From: Ochrobactrum sp. CGA5
GTDB taxonomy: Bacteria; Pseudomonadota; Alphaproteobacteria; Rhizobiales; Rhizobiaceae
DNA length: 64,000 bases
NCBI RefSeq assembly: GCF_006345815.1
Contig: NZ_VCIG01000042.1
Coordinates: 299,409 to 363,408, forward strand
Direction: 5' to 3'
The notes under the pieces are model-generated. The model had not been told where the DNA came from and searched no databases. It saw only the letters and a program-made list of their open reading frames with translations. Position 1 is the first letter of the stretch. The number at the start of each line of letters is the position of its first letter. Both the position numbers and the translations under genes were made by a program. Below, piece by piece: positions 53,321 to 62,402 of this stretch.

Positions 53321-54142
53321 ATGAATAGACTGAGTAATTTTGTCGTTGCTGTTGTCCTGTCGTTTTCGGGCGTGAAGACCGCGAATGCTGCTGATGCGGT
53401 TACTATCCCGCCCGAGACTCCATTTGCCGTGGTAAGTCAGCGCTGGGCTTTGCAAATCACGCCCTATGTCTGGGCCGCGGGTCTCAAGGGGGATATTTCG
53501 CCTTTCCAGCGCGCCCCGACCATCGGCGTTGAAAAGTCTTTTTCCGATGTGTTGAGCGATCTCAATTTCAGTGGCTTCGTCAATGTTTGGGGCCGCTTTG
53601 ATCGGTTCGTTGTCTCGGGCGATATGATGTATGTCGATACCACCGAAAGCCACGCTTATGGTAATCTTCCGCCACTGCCCTTGGCGGTTCCATCGGGAAC
53701 CGTTGTCAAGGGGGACGTGGACGGCAAGCAGTTCATGGCCACGCTGCAAGCCGGTTATCGCGTTGTTGACACGTCGAAATTCACGCTCGATGCGCTCGCC
53801 GGCATACGCTTCTGGCGCATTTCCAACGATGTGACAGTCAAGGCGCTCGGCCTATCGCGCAGCTATGGTGAGAGCTTCAACTGGATGGATCCGGTGGTCG
53901 GGACGCGGGCTCTCGTGCGTCTAACGGACAAGCTTTCCCTGCAGTCGCAGGCGGATATTGGGGGCTTTGGCGCGGGTTCTGAACTGACTTGGTCGGCACT
54001 TGCAACCGTCAATTATGTGTTCTCCGATCACCTGTCGGTTTCAGCAGGCTATAAGGCGCTGCATGTTGATTACGAGCGTGATGGCTACGTGTTCGATTCA
54101 CGCCTCACCGGACCAGTTCTGGGTGTTACTTGGAGGTTTTAG
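53321..54142 (+). CDS. Outer membrane beta-barrel protein of unknown function
   Basis: A 273-residue precursor with a signal peptide (NFVVAVVLSFSGVKTANA, cut before ADAV). The mature protein alternates amphipathic strands (WALQITPYVWAAGLKGDIS, VSGDMMYVDTTESHA, LDALAGIRFWRISNDV, VSAGYKALHVDYERDGYVF) and ends TWRF with the terminal Phe required by the BAM machinery. About eight to ten strands are likely. The upstream leader overlaps a relic region. It is monocistronic; role unknown. Confidence 0.8.
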   Translation: MNRLSNFVVAVVLSFSGVKTANAADAVTIPPETPFAVVSQRWALQITPYVWAAGLKGDISPFQRAPTIGVEKSFSDVLSDLNFSGFVNVWGRFDRFVVSGDMMYVDTTESHAYGNLPPLPLAVPSGTVVKGDVDGKQFMATLQAGYRVVDTSKFTLDALAGIRFWRISNDVTVKALGLSRSYGESFNWMDPVVGTRALVRLTDKLSLQSQADIGGFGAGSELTWSALATVNYVFSDHLSVSAGYKALHVDYERDGYVFDSRLTGPVLGVTWRF

Positions 54143-54166
54143 CTGCTTGCCAAGAGCCGCCCCCCA

Positions 54167-54394
54167 TTAACCTCCAAGAGGTTTGCTCCTCCATAGCTTG
54201 AGGGAACTTTCAACCGACGTATCAATCAGGCTTTGATTCATTTCTTGATCTCGAGTGGAAGTACCGAGAAGCAGACGTGGAAATAAATAGCCACTGATGC
54301 TTCTTAGAAAAGGCATAGCCTGCACTTCTGGATTTGCGACATAAAGTTCACGGTCTTTTGCTTTCTCTTCGAGGTAAGCACTTAATCGGCTCAA
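54167..54394 (-). pseudogene. C-terminal fragment of a TetR-type regulator
   Basis: The reverse strand encodes 75 residues, LSAYLEEKAKDRELYVANPE, then MPFLRSISGYLFPRLLLGTS, which resembles the final helices of TetR ligand domains. There is no helix-turn-helix or ribosome site upstream; the part where it should continue is IS3 debris. A broken gene, probably truncated by the element beside it. Confidence 0.4.
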
Positions 54395-54600
54395 AAGTTG
54401 ACCGGTTTGGCTGTATCAAAACTTCTCAACAGCCAATCACGACCTGAGCTCAGTCCGCTACAACAGTCGAATCTTACTCCGTACAAACACGTGATTTGGA
54501 CAGTATTATCTCGGATGTCGGCAGCGTGCGTGCGAAGGAATCGGTCACGTTGGCCTCGGAAATCAGCGGTCCAGTGTTTTTGGTCCGCATGAAGAGATGA

Positions 54601-54830
54601 GCCAAGCTTGCCCGCCAGCGAAAAGAAAATGAGCTCCCTCGTCAGGAGCGCGATGTTTAAAAAAGCGACGGCCTTCTTCGCTTGGGAGACAAGTCGATGA
54701 AGTTTGCGTTCATCGATATGGAGAAGGCCCACATGTCTCTGTCACGGCTAGGCGCTTTCGCAGGCGTCAGTATCAGCAGTTATTATGCATGGAAGCATGG
54801 TTTACTGCGTCGTCTTCATTCTCGAAGCTC
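54601..54830 (+). pseudogene. IS3-family remnant (end of OrfA, start of OrfB)
   Basis: From 54601 the plus strand reads AKLARQRKENELPRQERDV, the conserved tail of IS3-type OrfA, and then hits a stop because one base is missing before AAAAAAGCG; the next frame resumes with KKATAFFA. At 54697 an ATG begins OrfB (MKFAFIDMEKAH, then MSLSRLGAFAGVSISSYYAW), which breaks off after about 40 codons at the 3' end of the TetR gene. Ends of the element were not found. It cannot move. Confidence 0.7.
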
Positions 54831-55452
54831 GAAGCCCATTTATCTGGATACCCACAATCTCTTTGGCCAACGCGATCTTGTCGTTCTCGGTTTCAGCGCT
54901 TCTTGGTTGATACCAGATGGACAACCAGTTGATGGCGCCGAGTACGGCTTTGGCAGCTATCGACACATCGACCTCCCGAATACTGCCGTCATCGATCCCG
55001 TCGCGGATAACCTGCTTGAATAAATCTTCGAACCGACGGCGAATAGAAATAAGCTCATTGAGTGTGCGGCGCTGATCTGGTGTCGTTGCCGCCAGCTTGT
55101 GCATGTGCACGCCTTGGACCACAACCGCTTCGAAAGCAACGTTGTTCATCATGGCGAGTGCATGTGCCATCAGCATCTCTTGCAGTCGATGCAAAGCCGA
55201 GCCTTTCGTGATCATGGCCGGTTCAACGGCATTGAACAGACGGGCCATTCCCTCGCGATGCACATCGAAGAACAAGTCGGTCTTGGACGAGTAATAGTGA
55301 TAAATGCGGCCCTTGGTGGAATCCATGCGGCGTGCAACGTCGTCGATGCTGGTCGTAGAAAACCCCTGTTCCATGAAGCACTGGGCAGCCGTTTCCAGGA
55401 TTACTGCATTACCAGTACTGTCTGTTCGATTGCGTCGGCGGCTTTCAGCCAT
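54802..55452 (-). CDS. TetR family regulator of the catabolic island
   Basis: About 216 residues from ATG at 55452 (CGGAGAAACAA upstream); the open frame reaches 55521 without a ribosome site. The DNA-binding domain has ILETAAQCFMEQGFSTTSIDDVARRMDSTKGRIYHYYSSK, a standard TetR helix-turn-helix, and the C-terminal domain belongs to the TetR_C type common in acyl-CoA regulators. It is divergent from the maoC operon, and a perfect-armed palindrome, found again near the ligase and hydratase genes, lies between. It probably represses degradation of a CoA-activated acid and is released by an acyl-CoA. Confidence 0.88.
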   Translation of the reverse strand: MAESRRRNRTDSTGNAVILETAAQCFMEQGFSTTSIDDVARRMDSTKGRIYHYYSSKTDLFFDVHREGMARLFNAVEPAMITKGSALHRLQEMLMAHALAMMNNVAFEAVVVQGVHMHKLAATTPDQRRTLNELISIRRRFEDLFKQVIRDGIDDGSIREVDVSIAAKAVLGAINWLSIWYQPRSAETENDKIALAKEIVGIQINGLRASRMKTTQ

Positions 55453-55542
55453 TTGTTTCTCCGATTCATCGCGGGTTTGAGGAGTTCTCAAAGCTATAAA
55501 ATTTATCCACGAAAATGCCACTAGACAAACCTATGTTCAAGT

Positions 55543-55560
55543 GCATACTACTCAGTATGT
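55543..55560. promoter_or_regulatory. TetR-type operator upstream of the maoC operon
   Basis: GCATACTACTCAGTATGT, arms CATACT and AGTATG with a 4-base spacer, 52 bases before the maoC start. A nearly identical site (16 of 18 bases after reversal) occurs at 61589. It lies between the TetR gene and the operon. Confidence 0.65.
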
Positions 55561-55611
55561 TGTTGATTGATGCGCCAAAGGCTCATTTTTCAACGATCGG
55601 AGGACATATCA

Positions 55612-56076
55612 TTGGAAATAAAACAGAATTTAGCTGCGACCGCATCGGTTGCGCCTGTGAATGGGGCGCCTCTTTGCTCAGACTGGATGGAAATCAACCA
55701 GCAACTTGTCGATCGCTTCGCCGATGTGATTGATGATCACCAGTTTATTCACACTGATCCCGCACGGGCGGTGTCTGAAACTGCTTTTGGCGGTACCATC
55801 GCGCATGGCTTTCTGGTTCTCGGTCTTCTGACTAAACTCAGCCGTCAGGTTTTACCGGAAGTTGCGCCGGGGAGGGTCGAGATTAACTATGGTTTTGATA
55901 GGGTCCGTTTTCTTTCCCCGGTAAAGGTTGGCTCCAGGATACGCGGCGTGTTTGCCGCCAAATCGGCGCAGCCGAAAGGGACCGGCGAACTCAAGACTTT
56001 GAACGCCACGGTTGAAATCGAACATGAATCCAAGCCAGCGCTCGCCGCAGACTGGCTGATACTGACAACGAGTTGA
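55612..56076 (+). CDS. MaoC-like (R)-specific enoyl-CoA hydratase
   Basis: About 154 residues from TTG at 55612, chosen because GGAGG stands 8 bases upstream; no ATG with a ribosome site exists. The hot-dog fold is marked by QLVDRFADVIDDHQFIHTDPARA, the Asp-x5-His hydratase motif, and by GGTIAHGFLVLGLL. It hydrates 2-enoyl-CoA to (R)-3-hydroxyacyl-CoA. It begins the operon with the SDR, thioesterase and thiolase. Confidence 0.87.
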   Translation: MEIKQNLAATASVAPVNGAPLCSDWMEINQQLVDRFADVIDDHQFIHTDPARAVSETAFGGTIAHGFLVLGLLTKLSRQVLPEVAPGRVEINYGFDRVRFLSPVKVGSRIRGVFAAKSAQPKGTGELKTLNATVEIEHESKPALAADWLILTTS

Positions 56077-56084
56077 GGACTGCC

Positions 56085-56999
56085 ATGACCATCTCTTTTG
56101 AAAATCGCGTCGCAATTGTAACTGGTGCGGGTGGCGGACTTGGGCGCGCCTATGCGCTTGAACTGGCGGGGCGTGGCGCTAAAGTAGTTGTGAACGATTT
56201 TGGCGGCAGTCGCGATGGAACTGGCGGTGCGTCCGAAGCAGCAGAAAAAGTCGTGGCGGAAATTCGCGCTGCCGGTGGCACGGCGATTGCTGATGCGGGC
56301 AATGTTACGAAATTCGAAGACATGCAGGCGCTGGCAAAGCGCACGGTTGAAGAATTCGGTCGCATCGATATTCTCATCAACAATGCCGGTATCTTGCGCG
56401 ACAAGAGCTTCGCGAAGATGGAGATGTCCGATTTTCGCGCCGTGGTTGACGTGCACCTTAATGGATCGGCCAATGCCAGCCGCGCTGTGTGGGACATCAT
56501 GAAAGGCCAGAACTATGGCCGCATCCTGATGACGACTTCCACGTCGGGCGTTTATGGGAATTTCGGCCAGTCCAACTACGGTGCGGCCAAGGCGGGGCTT
56601 GTCGGCCTGATGAATGTGTTGCATTTTGAAGGTGATAAGTACGATATTCATGTCAATGCGATTGCCCCGACTGCGGCCACGCGCATGACCGGCGATGTGC
56701 TGGACGAAGAAATGCTGGTACGTCTCGCGCCCGAAAATGTCGTTCCCGCTGCTCTTTTTCTCGTGAGCGAACAAGCGCCAAGCCGCACGGTGCTTCTGGC
56801 CGGTGCCGGTATTGTGGCTCGCATGGCAATTGTGGAAAGCGAAGGCGTTTATCTGCCGAAAGGCGAGCGAACACCGGAAGCCGTTGCCGCTGCTTTTACA
56901 AAAATTGATGACATGACCAGTTTCATCGAGACCGATGCCGGGCTGGCGCATGTGGATCGCATCATCGCTACGTCGCGCGCTAATGAGGCTATCGAATGA
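56085..56999 (+). CDS. SDR family dehydrogenase, (3R)-hydroxyacyl-CoA type
   Basis: A 304-residue SDR related to the dehydrogenase domain of peroxisomal multifunctional enzyme 2. NAD-binding motif TGAGGGLGRAYALELAGRGAK, then VVNDFGGSRDGTG, INNAGILRDKSFAKM, active-site Ser in TSTSGVYGNFGQ and SNYGAAKAGL with the catalytic Tyr and Lys. It follows the MaoC hydratase after 8 bases, just as the two activities are fused in the eukaryotic enzyme. GAGGACTGCC precedes the ATG at 56085. Its stop overlaps the thioesterase start (ATGA). Confidence 0.9.
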   Translation: MTISFENRVAIVTGAGGGLGRAYALELAGRGAKVVVNDFGGSRDGTGGASEAAEKVVAEIRAAGGTAIADAGNVTKFEDMQALAKRTVEEFGRIDILINNAGILRDKSFAKMEMSDFRAVVDVHLNGSANASRAVWDIMKGQNYGRILMTTSTSGVYGNFGQSNYGAAKAGLVGLMNVLHFEGDKYDIHVNAIAPTAATRMTGDVLDEEMLVRLAPENVVPAALFLVSEQAPSRTVLLAGAGIVARMAIVESEGVYLPKGERTPEAVAAAFTKIDDMTSFIETDAGLAHVDRIIATSRANEAIE

Positions 57000-57463
57000 C
57001 GGCCTCAAAACCCCGCCCGAAGGCTGAACCCCGATCAGCCTATTGGGAGTTCTACGAAATGCAGACGCGCTGGAGCGACATGGACATTTATGGCCACGTC
57101 AACAATGTCGTCTACATGCAATATTGTGATGCCGCCTTGAACCGTTCGCTTATAGCGGCTGGTGCACTGGAATTGAACGGAACCACGCCCATTGGTATCG
57201 TTGCACGCAATTCCACGAATTATTTCTCCGAGATTTCCTATCCTGATAATGTCGTTGTCGGGGTTCGCGTCGAGCATATCGGCAATACCAGTCTGTTGTG
57301 GGGCTTCGGTATCTTCAGGGATGGCGAAGAACTTACCGCAGCAAAAAGCGAATATGTGCATGTCTATGTTGACCGCGACACGCGGCGGCCTGTTCCGCTT
57401 ACCCCGGAACTGAGAGAATTAGCCGTAAGGCTTTACGTTCCAGCGTCAGTGGAGGAGCTCTGA
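56996..57463 (+). CDS. Hot-dog acyl-CoA thioesterase (4HBT family)
   Basis: A 155-residue thioesterase. The conserved segment [22 protein letters not shown] (about residues 23-44) contains the catalytic Asp and the helix-capping Asn pair. The remaining strands fit YbgC/4HBT members. It overlaps the SDR gene by four bases and its stop shares a base with the thiolase start. It could release acids or relieve CoA trapping in the pathway. Confidence 0.9.
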   Translation: MTASKPRPKAEPRSAYWEFYEMQTRWSDMDIYGHVNNVVYMQYCDAALNRSLIAAGALELNGTTPIGIVARNSTNYFSEISYPDNVVVGVRVEHIGNTSLLWGFGIFRDGEELTAAKSEYVHVYVDRDTRRPVPLTPELRELAVRLYVPASVEEL

Positions 57464-58665
57464 TGAGAGAAGCTGTAATCGTATCAACTGCGCGTACGCC
57501 GATTGGCAAAGCCTATCGCGGAGCCTTCAACGACACGACTGCGCCAGCGCTGGCTGGCCACGCGATTGCCGCTGCGGTCGAGCGCGCGGGAATCGATGGC
57601 GCGGAAGTAGAGGACGTCGTTCTCGGTGCTGCGCTTCAGCAAGGCACGACGCACATGAATATCGCCCGCACGTCCTTGTTACGGGCAGGACTTCCGGTTT
57701 CAGTTCCGGGCCAATCGATGGATCGTCAATGCGCATCGGGGCTGATGGCTATTGCAACGGCCGCCAAACAGATCACGGGCGATGGTATGACGATTGCGAT
57801 TGGCGGTGGCGTGGAGCAGATTTCGCTGGTGCAGAACGAGCATATGAACGTTTATCGCTGGCGCGATCCCTGGCTGACGGAGCATTTGCCTGCCAGCTAT
57901 ATGAGCATGATCGAGACGGCGGAAATCGTTTCGGCGCGTTATGGTGTATCGCGTGAGACGCAGGATGAATATGCGCTGCAATCGCAGCAGCGCACTGCAG
58001 CTGCACAAGCCGCAGGACGCCTGAATGCTGAGATTGTCCCGATTCAGTCCACCATGCTGGTAAAGGACAAGGCCACAGGCGAAGTCTCCGCAAAAATGGT
58101 TGAGCTGGCGATGGACGAGGGCAATCGCCCTGAAACTACACTGGAAGGCTTGCGCGGATTAAAGCCAGTCTTTTCCGGTGGCCAGACTGTAGCACAGGGG
58201 GGCTTCATTACCGCTGGAAACGCTTCACAATTGTCGGACGGTGCTTCGGCATCCGTGCTGATGGAAGCAAAAGAAGCGGAAAAGCGGGGCCTTTCTCCAC
58301 TTGGTATTTATCGCGGAATGGCCGTCGCTGGATGCGAGCCTGACGAGATGGGTATCGGCCCGGTTTATGCCGTGCCGAAACTGCTCAAACAGCATGGCCT
58401 GACGGTCGATGATATCGATCTGTGGGAGTTGAATGAAGCCTTTGCAGCACAGGTGCTTTATTGCCGCGACAAGCTTGGCATCGACAATGAAAAGCTGAAC
58501 GTGAGTGGCGGCGCTATTTCGATAGGCCATCCCTATGGAATGTCGGGCGCGCGAATGACCGGGCATGCCCTCATCGAAGGCAAACGGCGCAATGGACGCT
58601 ATGTGGTTGTGACCATGTGCGTCGGTGGCGGCATGGGTGCTGCGGGCCTGTTCGAAATTTGTTGA
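57463..58665 (+). CDS. Thiolase (acetyl-CoA acyltransferase)
   Basis: A 400-residue thiolase II. Active-site Cys in [20 protein letters not shown] (about residue 90), and the C-terminal His in [20 protein letters not shown] and Cys in [13 protein letters not shown]. The first lines [20 protein letters not shown] are typical. It cleaves 3-ketoacyl-CoA to acetyl-CoA. TGGAGGAGCTCTG lies directly before the ATG, which overlaps the thioesterase stop. A strong terminator follows. Confidence 0.93.
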   Translation: MREAVIVSTARTPIGKAYRGAFNDTTAPALAGHAIAAAVERAGIDGAEVEDVVLGAALQQGTTHMNIARTSLLRAGLPVSVPGQSMDRQCASGLMAIATAAKQITGDGMTIAIGGGVEQISLVQNEHMNVYRWRDPWLTEHLPASYMSMIETAEIVSARYGVSRETQDEYALQSQQRTAAAQAAGRLNAEIVPIQSTMLVKDKATGEVSAKMVELAMDEGNRPETTLEGLRGLKPVFSGGQTVAQGGFITAGNASQLSDGASASVLMEAKEAEKRGLSPLGIYRGMAVAGCEPDEMGIGPVYAVPKLLKQHGLTVDDIDLWELNEAFAAQVLYCRDKLGIDNEKLNVSGGAISIGHPYGMSGARMTGHALIEGKRRNGRYVVVTMCVGGGMGAAGLFEIC

Positions 58666-58674
58666 TTGGAAACG

Positions 58675-58701
58675 AAAAGGCCGGTGAAAACCGGCCTTTT
58701 T
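58675..58701. terminator. Strong intrinsic terminator between thiolase and alcohol dehydrogenase genes
   Basis: AAAGGCCGG and CCGGCCTTT pair around TGAAAA and are followed by a T-run; the minus strand has the matching A/T arrangement, so it may serve both converging units. Confidence 0.9.
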
Positions 58702-58723
58702 CATTAGGTTGCTCGTGTTGTTA

Positions 58724-59881
58724 TCAATATGCGGCTTTATAAATCGCCAAGGCATCCGCCTCGGTTACCTTGCGTGGATTGTTGACCAGAAGACGCGTCT
58801 GTTTCATGGCGTCGCGCGCAAGCAGGGACAGATCATCTTCCGTGATATTCACTTCGCGTAAAGTTTGTGGCACGCCGAGCTCACGGCTGAGGTCTGCCAG
58901 TTTTTCGACAAAGGCTTCAGCACGTTTTTCTGCCGATACTGCACCGAGTTCCGGGAAAACATCTGCTGCAATTTCTGCATAAACATGGCTCGCTTCCGGC
59001 AGATTAAAGCGCAGCACATGCGTAAGCACGAGCGCATTGGACAAGCCGTGCGGCACATGGAAATGTCCGCCAATCGGATAGGCGAGGGCATGAACAGCTG
59101 CAACCGGAGAATTGGCAAAGGCTTGACCGGCAAGCAGCGAACCGAGCAACATGGCAGCGCGTGCATCGCGATTGTCGCCCTCAAAGACCGCAATGCGGAT
59201 ATTGGCGCCGAGCAGTTGCAGGGCGTTGCGCGCCAGCGAGCGCGATATCGGATTGTTGTTGGCCGATGCCGATGCATAAGCCTCAATCGCATGCACCATT
59301 GCATCGATGCCGGTTGCGGCGGTGACCGCTGCCGGCAAGCCGACCGTCAAATCGGCATCCAGCACAGCCATGTCCGGCAGCAGAAGTGGTGAAACCACGC
59401 CCATTTTCTGTGACAAACCGGTGGTTATGATGGAAATGGGTGTGACTTCCGATCCCGTGCCTGCTGTCGTTGGCACCAGAACCAGCGGTAGACGGGGACC
59501 GCGTGCCAGATTGGCGCCGTAAATATCGACCAGTTTCTCTCCGCTTCTTGCAATGAGCGCCGCAAGCTTGGCGGCGTCCATTGAGGATCCTCCGCCAATC
59601 GCTAGTACCCCTGTCGCTTTATGCGCAATGATCTGGTCTTTGAGGGCAAGGACATTGCTTTCCGGCGGGTCGGCCTGCACAGCATCAAAGATCGAGACGG
59701 CAACACCTGCCGTTTCGAGGCTCTTTATGGCGGGATCGAGCAGGCCAAGCTTACGTAGGCCCTTGTCGGTTACTACCAAGACCCGTCCGCCGAGAAGGTG
59801 CCCGGCTATATCGGCGATATGCGCCGCACCGCCCGTCTGCAAATGGATTGAGGGTGTGGTGTTGAATACGAAATTTTTCAT
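58724..59881 (-). CDS. Iron-containing alcohol dehydrogenase
   Basis: A 385-residue group III dehydrogenase. GGGSSMDAAKLAALI binds the dinucleotide; the metal ligands appear in GIDAMVHAIEAYASA (Asp, His) and VHALAYPIGGHFHVPHGLSNA (His, His). The protein interconverts an alcohol and an aldehyde with NAD. It is the last of a two-gene set with the ligase, so an alcohol or aldehyde intermediate may feed or leave the pathway. The plus-strand relatives of its neighbours share the TetR context. Confidence 0.9.
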   Translation of the reverse strand: MKNFVFNTTPSIHLQTGGAAHIADIAGHLLGGRVLVVTDKGLRKLGLLDPAIKSLETAGVAVSIFDAVQADPPESNVLALKDQIIAHKATGVLAIGGGSSMDAAKLAALIARSGEKLVDIYGANLARGPRLPLVLVPTTAGTGSEVTPISIITTGLSQKMGVVSPLLLPDMAVLDADLTVGLPAAVTAATGIDAMVHAIEAYASASANNNPISRSLARNALQLLGANIRIAVFEGDNRDARAAMLLGSLLAGQAFANSPVAAVHALAYPIGGHFHVPHGLSNALVLTHVLRFNLPEASHVYAEIAADVFPELGAVSAEKRAEAFVEKLADLSRELGVPQTLREVNITEDDLSLLARDAMKQTRLLVNNPRKVTEADALAIYKAAY

Positions 59882-59919
59882 GGGTATCTCGTCTTTCGAA
59901 TAGCCAGGAAGACCGGAAG

Positions 59920-61515
59920 TTAGCCGATGCGCGCAATTCTGACGCTCTCCCGGTCGATTGTGTCGCCGGTAATGCCTTCACTGCGCAGGACATGTTTTTG
60001 AATCTTGCCGCTTGAGGTTTTCGGTAGAGAATCCAGAATCCGTACATAGCGCGGTACCATGAAGCGCGGCAGGCGAGCGGCGAGAAATGCAATCAAGTCT
60101 TCAGCGACGATTCTTTGCCCTTCCACTGGTGTAACGACAATCAGCACCTCATCCTCGCTCAGCTCACTCGGCACAGCGATGGCCGCACATTCCCGCACGC
60201 TATCGTGGAACAGTACCTCGGCTTCCAGTGCGAAGGAAGAAATGTTCTCACCGCGCCGCCGGATGACATCCTTCAGGCGGTCAACGAAAAAATAGGTTCC
60301 GTTTTCATCCTTGCGGAAACTGTCGCCCGTGTGGAACCAGCCATTGCGCATGGCCTCGACGGTCGCCTTCGGATTGTTGTAGTAGCCCTTCATCAAGGCC
60401 CATGGACGATCCGAACGAATAATGAGTTCGCCAGCGGTTCCATCTGGCACTTCGATATCGTTTTCATCGACGATACGCAGTTGATACCAGGGGCGTGGCT
60501 TACCGGCGATGCCTTTCTGGGTGATGTCTGGTCCCGCGACAAGCGGACTTGCAATCTCTGTCATGTTGTAGATTGTCCAGGCTTCCACGCCAAATCTTTG
60601 CGCGAAAAGCGGACCATCTTCACCAAAAGGAGTGATGAACGCACGGCGAAGCGGATGGTCGCGATCATCTGTGGAAACGGGTTCTTTTAAAAGGAAGCTC
60701 GCCATCACCCCGAGCAGTAGACAATAGGTCGAACGTGTTTCGCGGACCGCCTGCCAGAAATGCTGCGTCTTGAATTCACGCATCATGCCTATGGAAAGCC
60801 CGCGCGCCAGCATGGCATAGACATAAAGCGTTGATCCACAATGGAAGATCGGACCGCAAATCAAGCAGCGATCCGTTTCGTCCACGCAGTCAAAGGCGTC
60901 AGGCCCCATGGTATAAAGTTGCACATAGGAGGTTATAACGCCCTTGGCGTTGCCCGTTGTGCCAGATGTATACATGATGGCAAGCGTATCCCAGGGCTCG
61001 ATTGGCTTATCGAGAACGAGATCGGTTTCCTGAACGACTTCCACGTCGATAAGCGGCAGGACTTTGACGCCCGTGACCTGACAATTGGTGGTTCCCTCCA
61101 CCACGAGAACCTTGCGCAGCTTGCCCGGTGCAACATCCTGCAAGCGTTGCACGAGATTGGCGCGGGCTACCATTACAGGCGCGTCGGCATCGTCAAGGAT
61201 ATGTTCGAGCGGACGGCCAAGCGCGGCTGTGTTTATCGGGACATAAACGGCGCCGATATAGTTGATTGCAAACCAGGTGACGAGAAGATCCTCACCGTTG
61301 CCCATGAAGCATAGAACGTGGTCACCACGTTTCACGCCGTGCGACTGCAACGTGGCAGCGCGTCGGCGAACGCGCTCGCGCGTTGTGCGATAATCCCATT
61401 CGAGCGATGGCCAAAAATCCACAAAAGGTGCCATCGGACGTTCGGCTGCGTAACGATCGAGAATATATCTCAACACGGAATGATCGCGGTCAAGCGCGCG
61501 CTGGTCTGGTGTCAT
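59920..61515 (-). CDS. ATP-dependent acyl-CoA ligase (CaiC-like AMP-binding protein)
   Basis: A 531-residue adenylate-forming enzyme. P-loop-like motif IMYTSGTTGNAKGVITSY, then IYNMTEIASPL (motif with the adenine-binding Glu), GELIIRSDRPW, HTGDSFRKDENGTYFFVDRLKD (ribose-binding Asp) and the final catalytic Lys in SLPKTSSGKIQKH. It makes the acyl-CoA that the hydratases and thiolase can degrade. TAGGAGGATTT precedes the ATG. It is divergent from the enoyl-CoA hydratase with a TetR-type palindrome between. Substrate not assigned; relatives include crotonobetaine/carnitine-CoA ligase. Confidence 0.9.
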   Translation of the reverse strand: MTPDQRALDRDHSVLRYILDRYAAERPMAPFVDFWPSLEWDYRTTRERVRRRAATLQSHGVKRGDHVLCFMGNGEDLLVTWFAINYIGAVYVPINTAALGRPLEHILDDADAPVMVARANLVQRLQDVAPGKLRKVLVVEGTTNCQVTGVKVLPLIDVEVVQETDLVLDKPIEPWDTLAIMYTSGTTGNAKGVITSYVQLYTMGPDAFDCVDETDRCLICGPIFHCGSTLYVYAMLARGLSIGMMREFKTQHFWQAVRETRSTYCLLLGVMASFLLKEPVSTDDRDHPLRRAFITPFGEDGPLFAQRFGVEAWTIYNMTEIASPLVAGPDITQKGIAGKPRPWYQLRIVDENDIEVPDGTAGELIIRSDRPWALMKGYYNNPKATVEAMRNGWFHTGDSFRKDENGTYFFVDRLKDVIRRRGENISSFALEAEVLFHDSVRECAAIAVPSELSEDEVLIVVTPVEGQRIVAEDLIAFLAARLPRFMVPRYVRILDSLPKTSSGKIQKHVLRSEGITGDTIDRESVRIARIG

Positions 61516-61588
61516 GTTCTGAAATCCTCCTACCCAGTTTGCGACTACCCTTTAAAGAGGGCCGTTGCAAACCCGTTTGGAATATGCA

Positions 61589-61606
61589 ACATACTCAGTA
61601 GTATGT
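61589..61606. promoter_or_regulatory. TetR-type operator between ligase and enoyl-CoA hydratase genes
   Basis: ACATACTCAGTAGTATGT has perfect arms ACATACT/AGTATGT and a 4-base spacer. Its reverse complement matches the site at 55543 at 16 of 18 positions, and the flanking TTG matches too. It stands 74 bases before the ligase start and 27 bases before the hydratase start. Confidence 0.65.
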
Positions 61607-61632
61607 CAAAGACAATTCATCCGGGAGGGGAA

Positions 61633-62373
61633 ATGGCCGTTGTCGATATTCAGCGCGAAGGGTCGATCGCGGTTGTGCGCTATGACCGTGGTGGTAAGGC
61701 TAACGCCCTTAACGAAGAATCAATCAGCGCGCTCATCCAGGCAGCCGATGAGCTTTCTACGGACGACACGCTTCAGGTTATCGTTCTGACCGGAACGCCG
61801 AGCCGCTTTTCAGCCGGCGTCGATCTCAACGATGACCAGCTCTGGCGTTCCAATGCCGATACGGTTTCCCGCCATTCTGCAATGGCGCTTGGTGGTGTCA
61901 TGTGTGAACGCTGGCGTACTCTGCCCCAGATTATTATTGCGGCCATCGAGGGGCCGGCCGTGGGCGGTGGTGGAATATTGGCTCTGGCCGCCGATTTTCG
62001 GGTCATGGCACAGGGTTCATTTTTCCAGTTTCCGGAAGTTCGCCTTGGCATGACGCTTGGATGGGGTGGACTGCCGCTGCTGTCATCGCTGATTGGACCG
62101 ACGCGGGCAAAGCGAGCGCTTTTCACCAATGCCCGGATCGGAGAGGAGGAAGCCCTCAATCTCGGTCTTTGTGACAGAGTATCATCGCCGGGCGAGGCGG
62201 TTGCGGCGGCCACGCTTCTTGCGGGAGACATCGCGGAATGTCCGCCGCTTGCCTTGCGGATGACCAAGAGAGCCATTGATCGGGAACACCGTGCCAACTG
62301 GGCCGCACCTTATGAAGCAGATCAGTTTTATCTAGCCAGGCTGATTGCCGAACGCAGCAGTCAATCGGTCTGA
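61633..62373 (+). CDS. Enoyl-CoA hydratase/isomerase family protein
   Basis: A 246-residue crotonase. Oxyanion-hole segments are RFSAGVDLNDDQLW and EGPAVGGGGILALAADFRVM, followed by FPEVRLGMTLGWGGLPLLSSLIG and the family C-terminal helix. One of the usual catalytic glutamates sits in FPEV, while the other position of canonical hydratases is Gly/Thr, so isomerase or other chemistry is possible. GGGAGGGGAA precedes the ATG at 61633. It leads an operon with the ABC importer genes. Confidence 0.87.
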   Translation: MAVVDIQREGSIAVVRYDRGGKANALNEESISALIQAADELSTDDTLQVIVLTGTPSRFSAGVDLNDDQLWRSNADTVSRHSAMALGGVMCERWRTLPQIIIAAIEGPAVGGGGILALAADFRVMAQGSFFQFPEVRLGMTLGWGGLPLLSSLIGPTRAKRALFTNARIGEEEALNLGLCDRVSSPGEAVAAATLLAGDIAECPPLALRMTKRAIDREHRANWAAPYEADQFYLARLIAERSSQSV

Positions 62374-62402
62374 ATTCGTAGTTATTTGGGAGGAGGAAAC
62401 CT

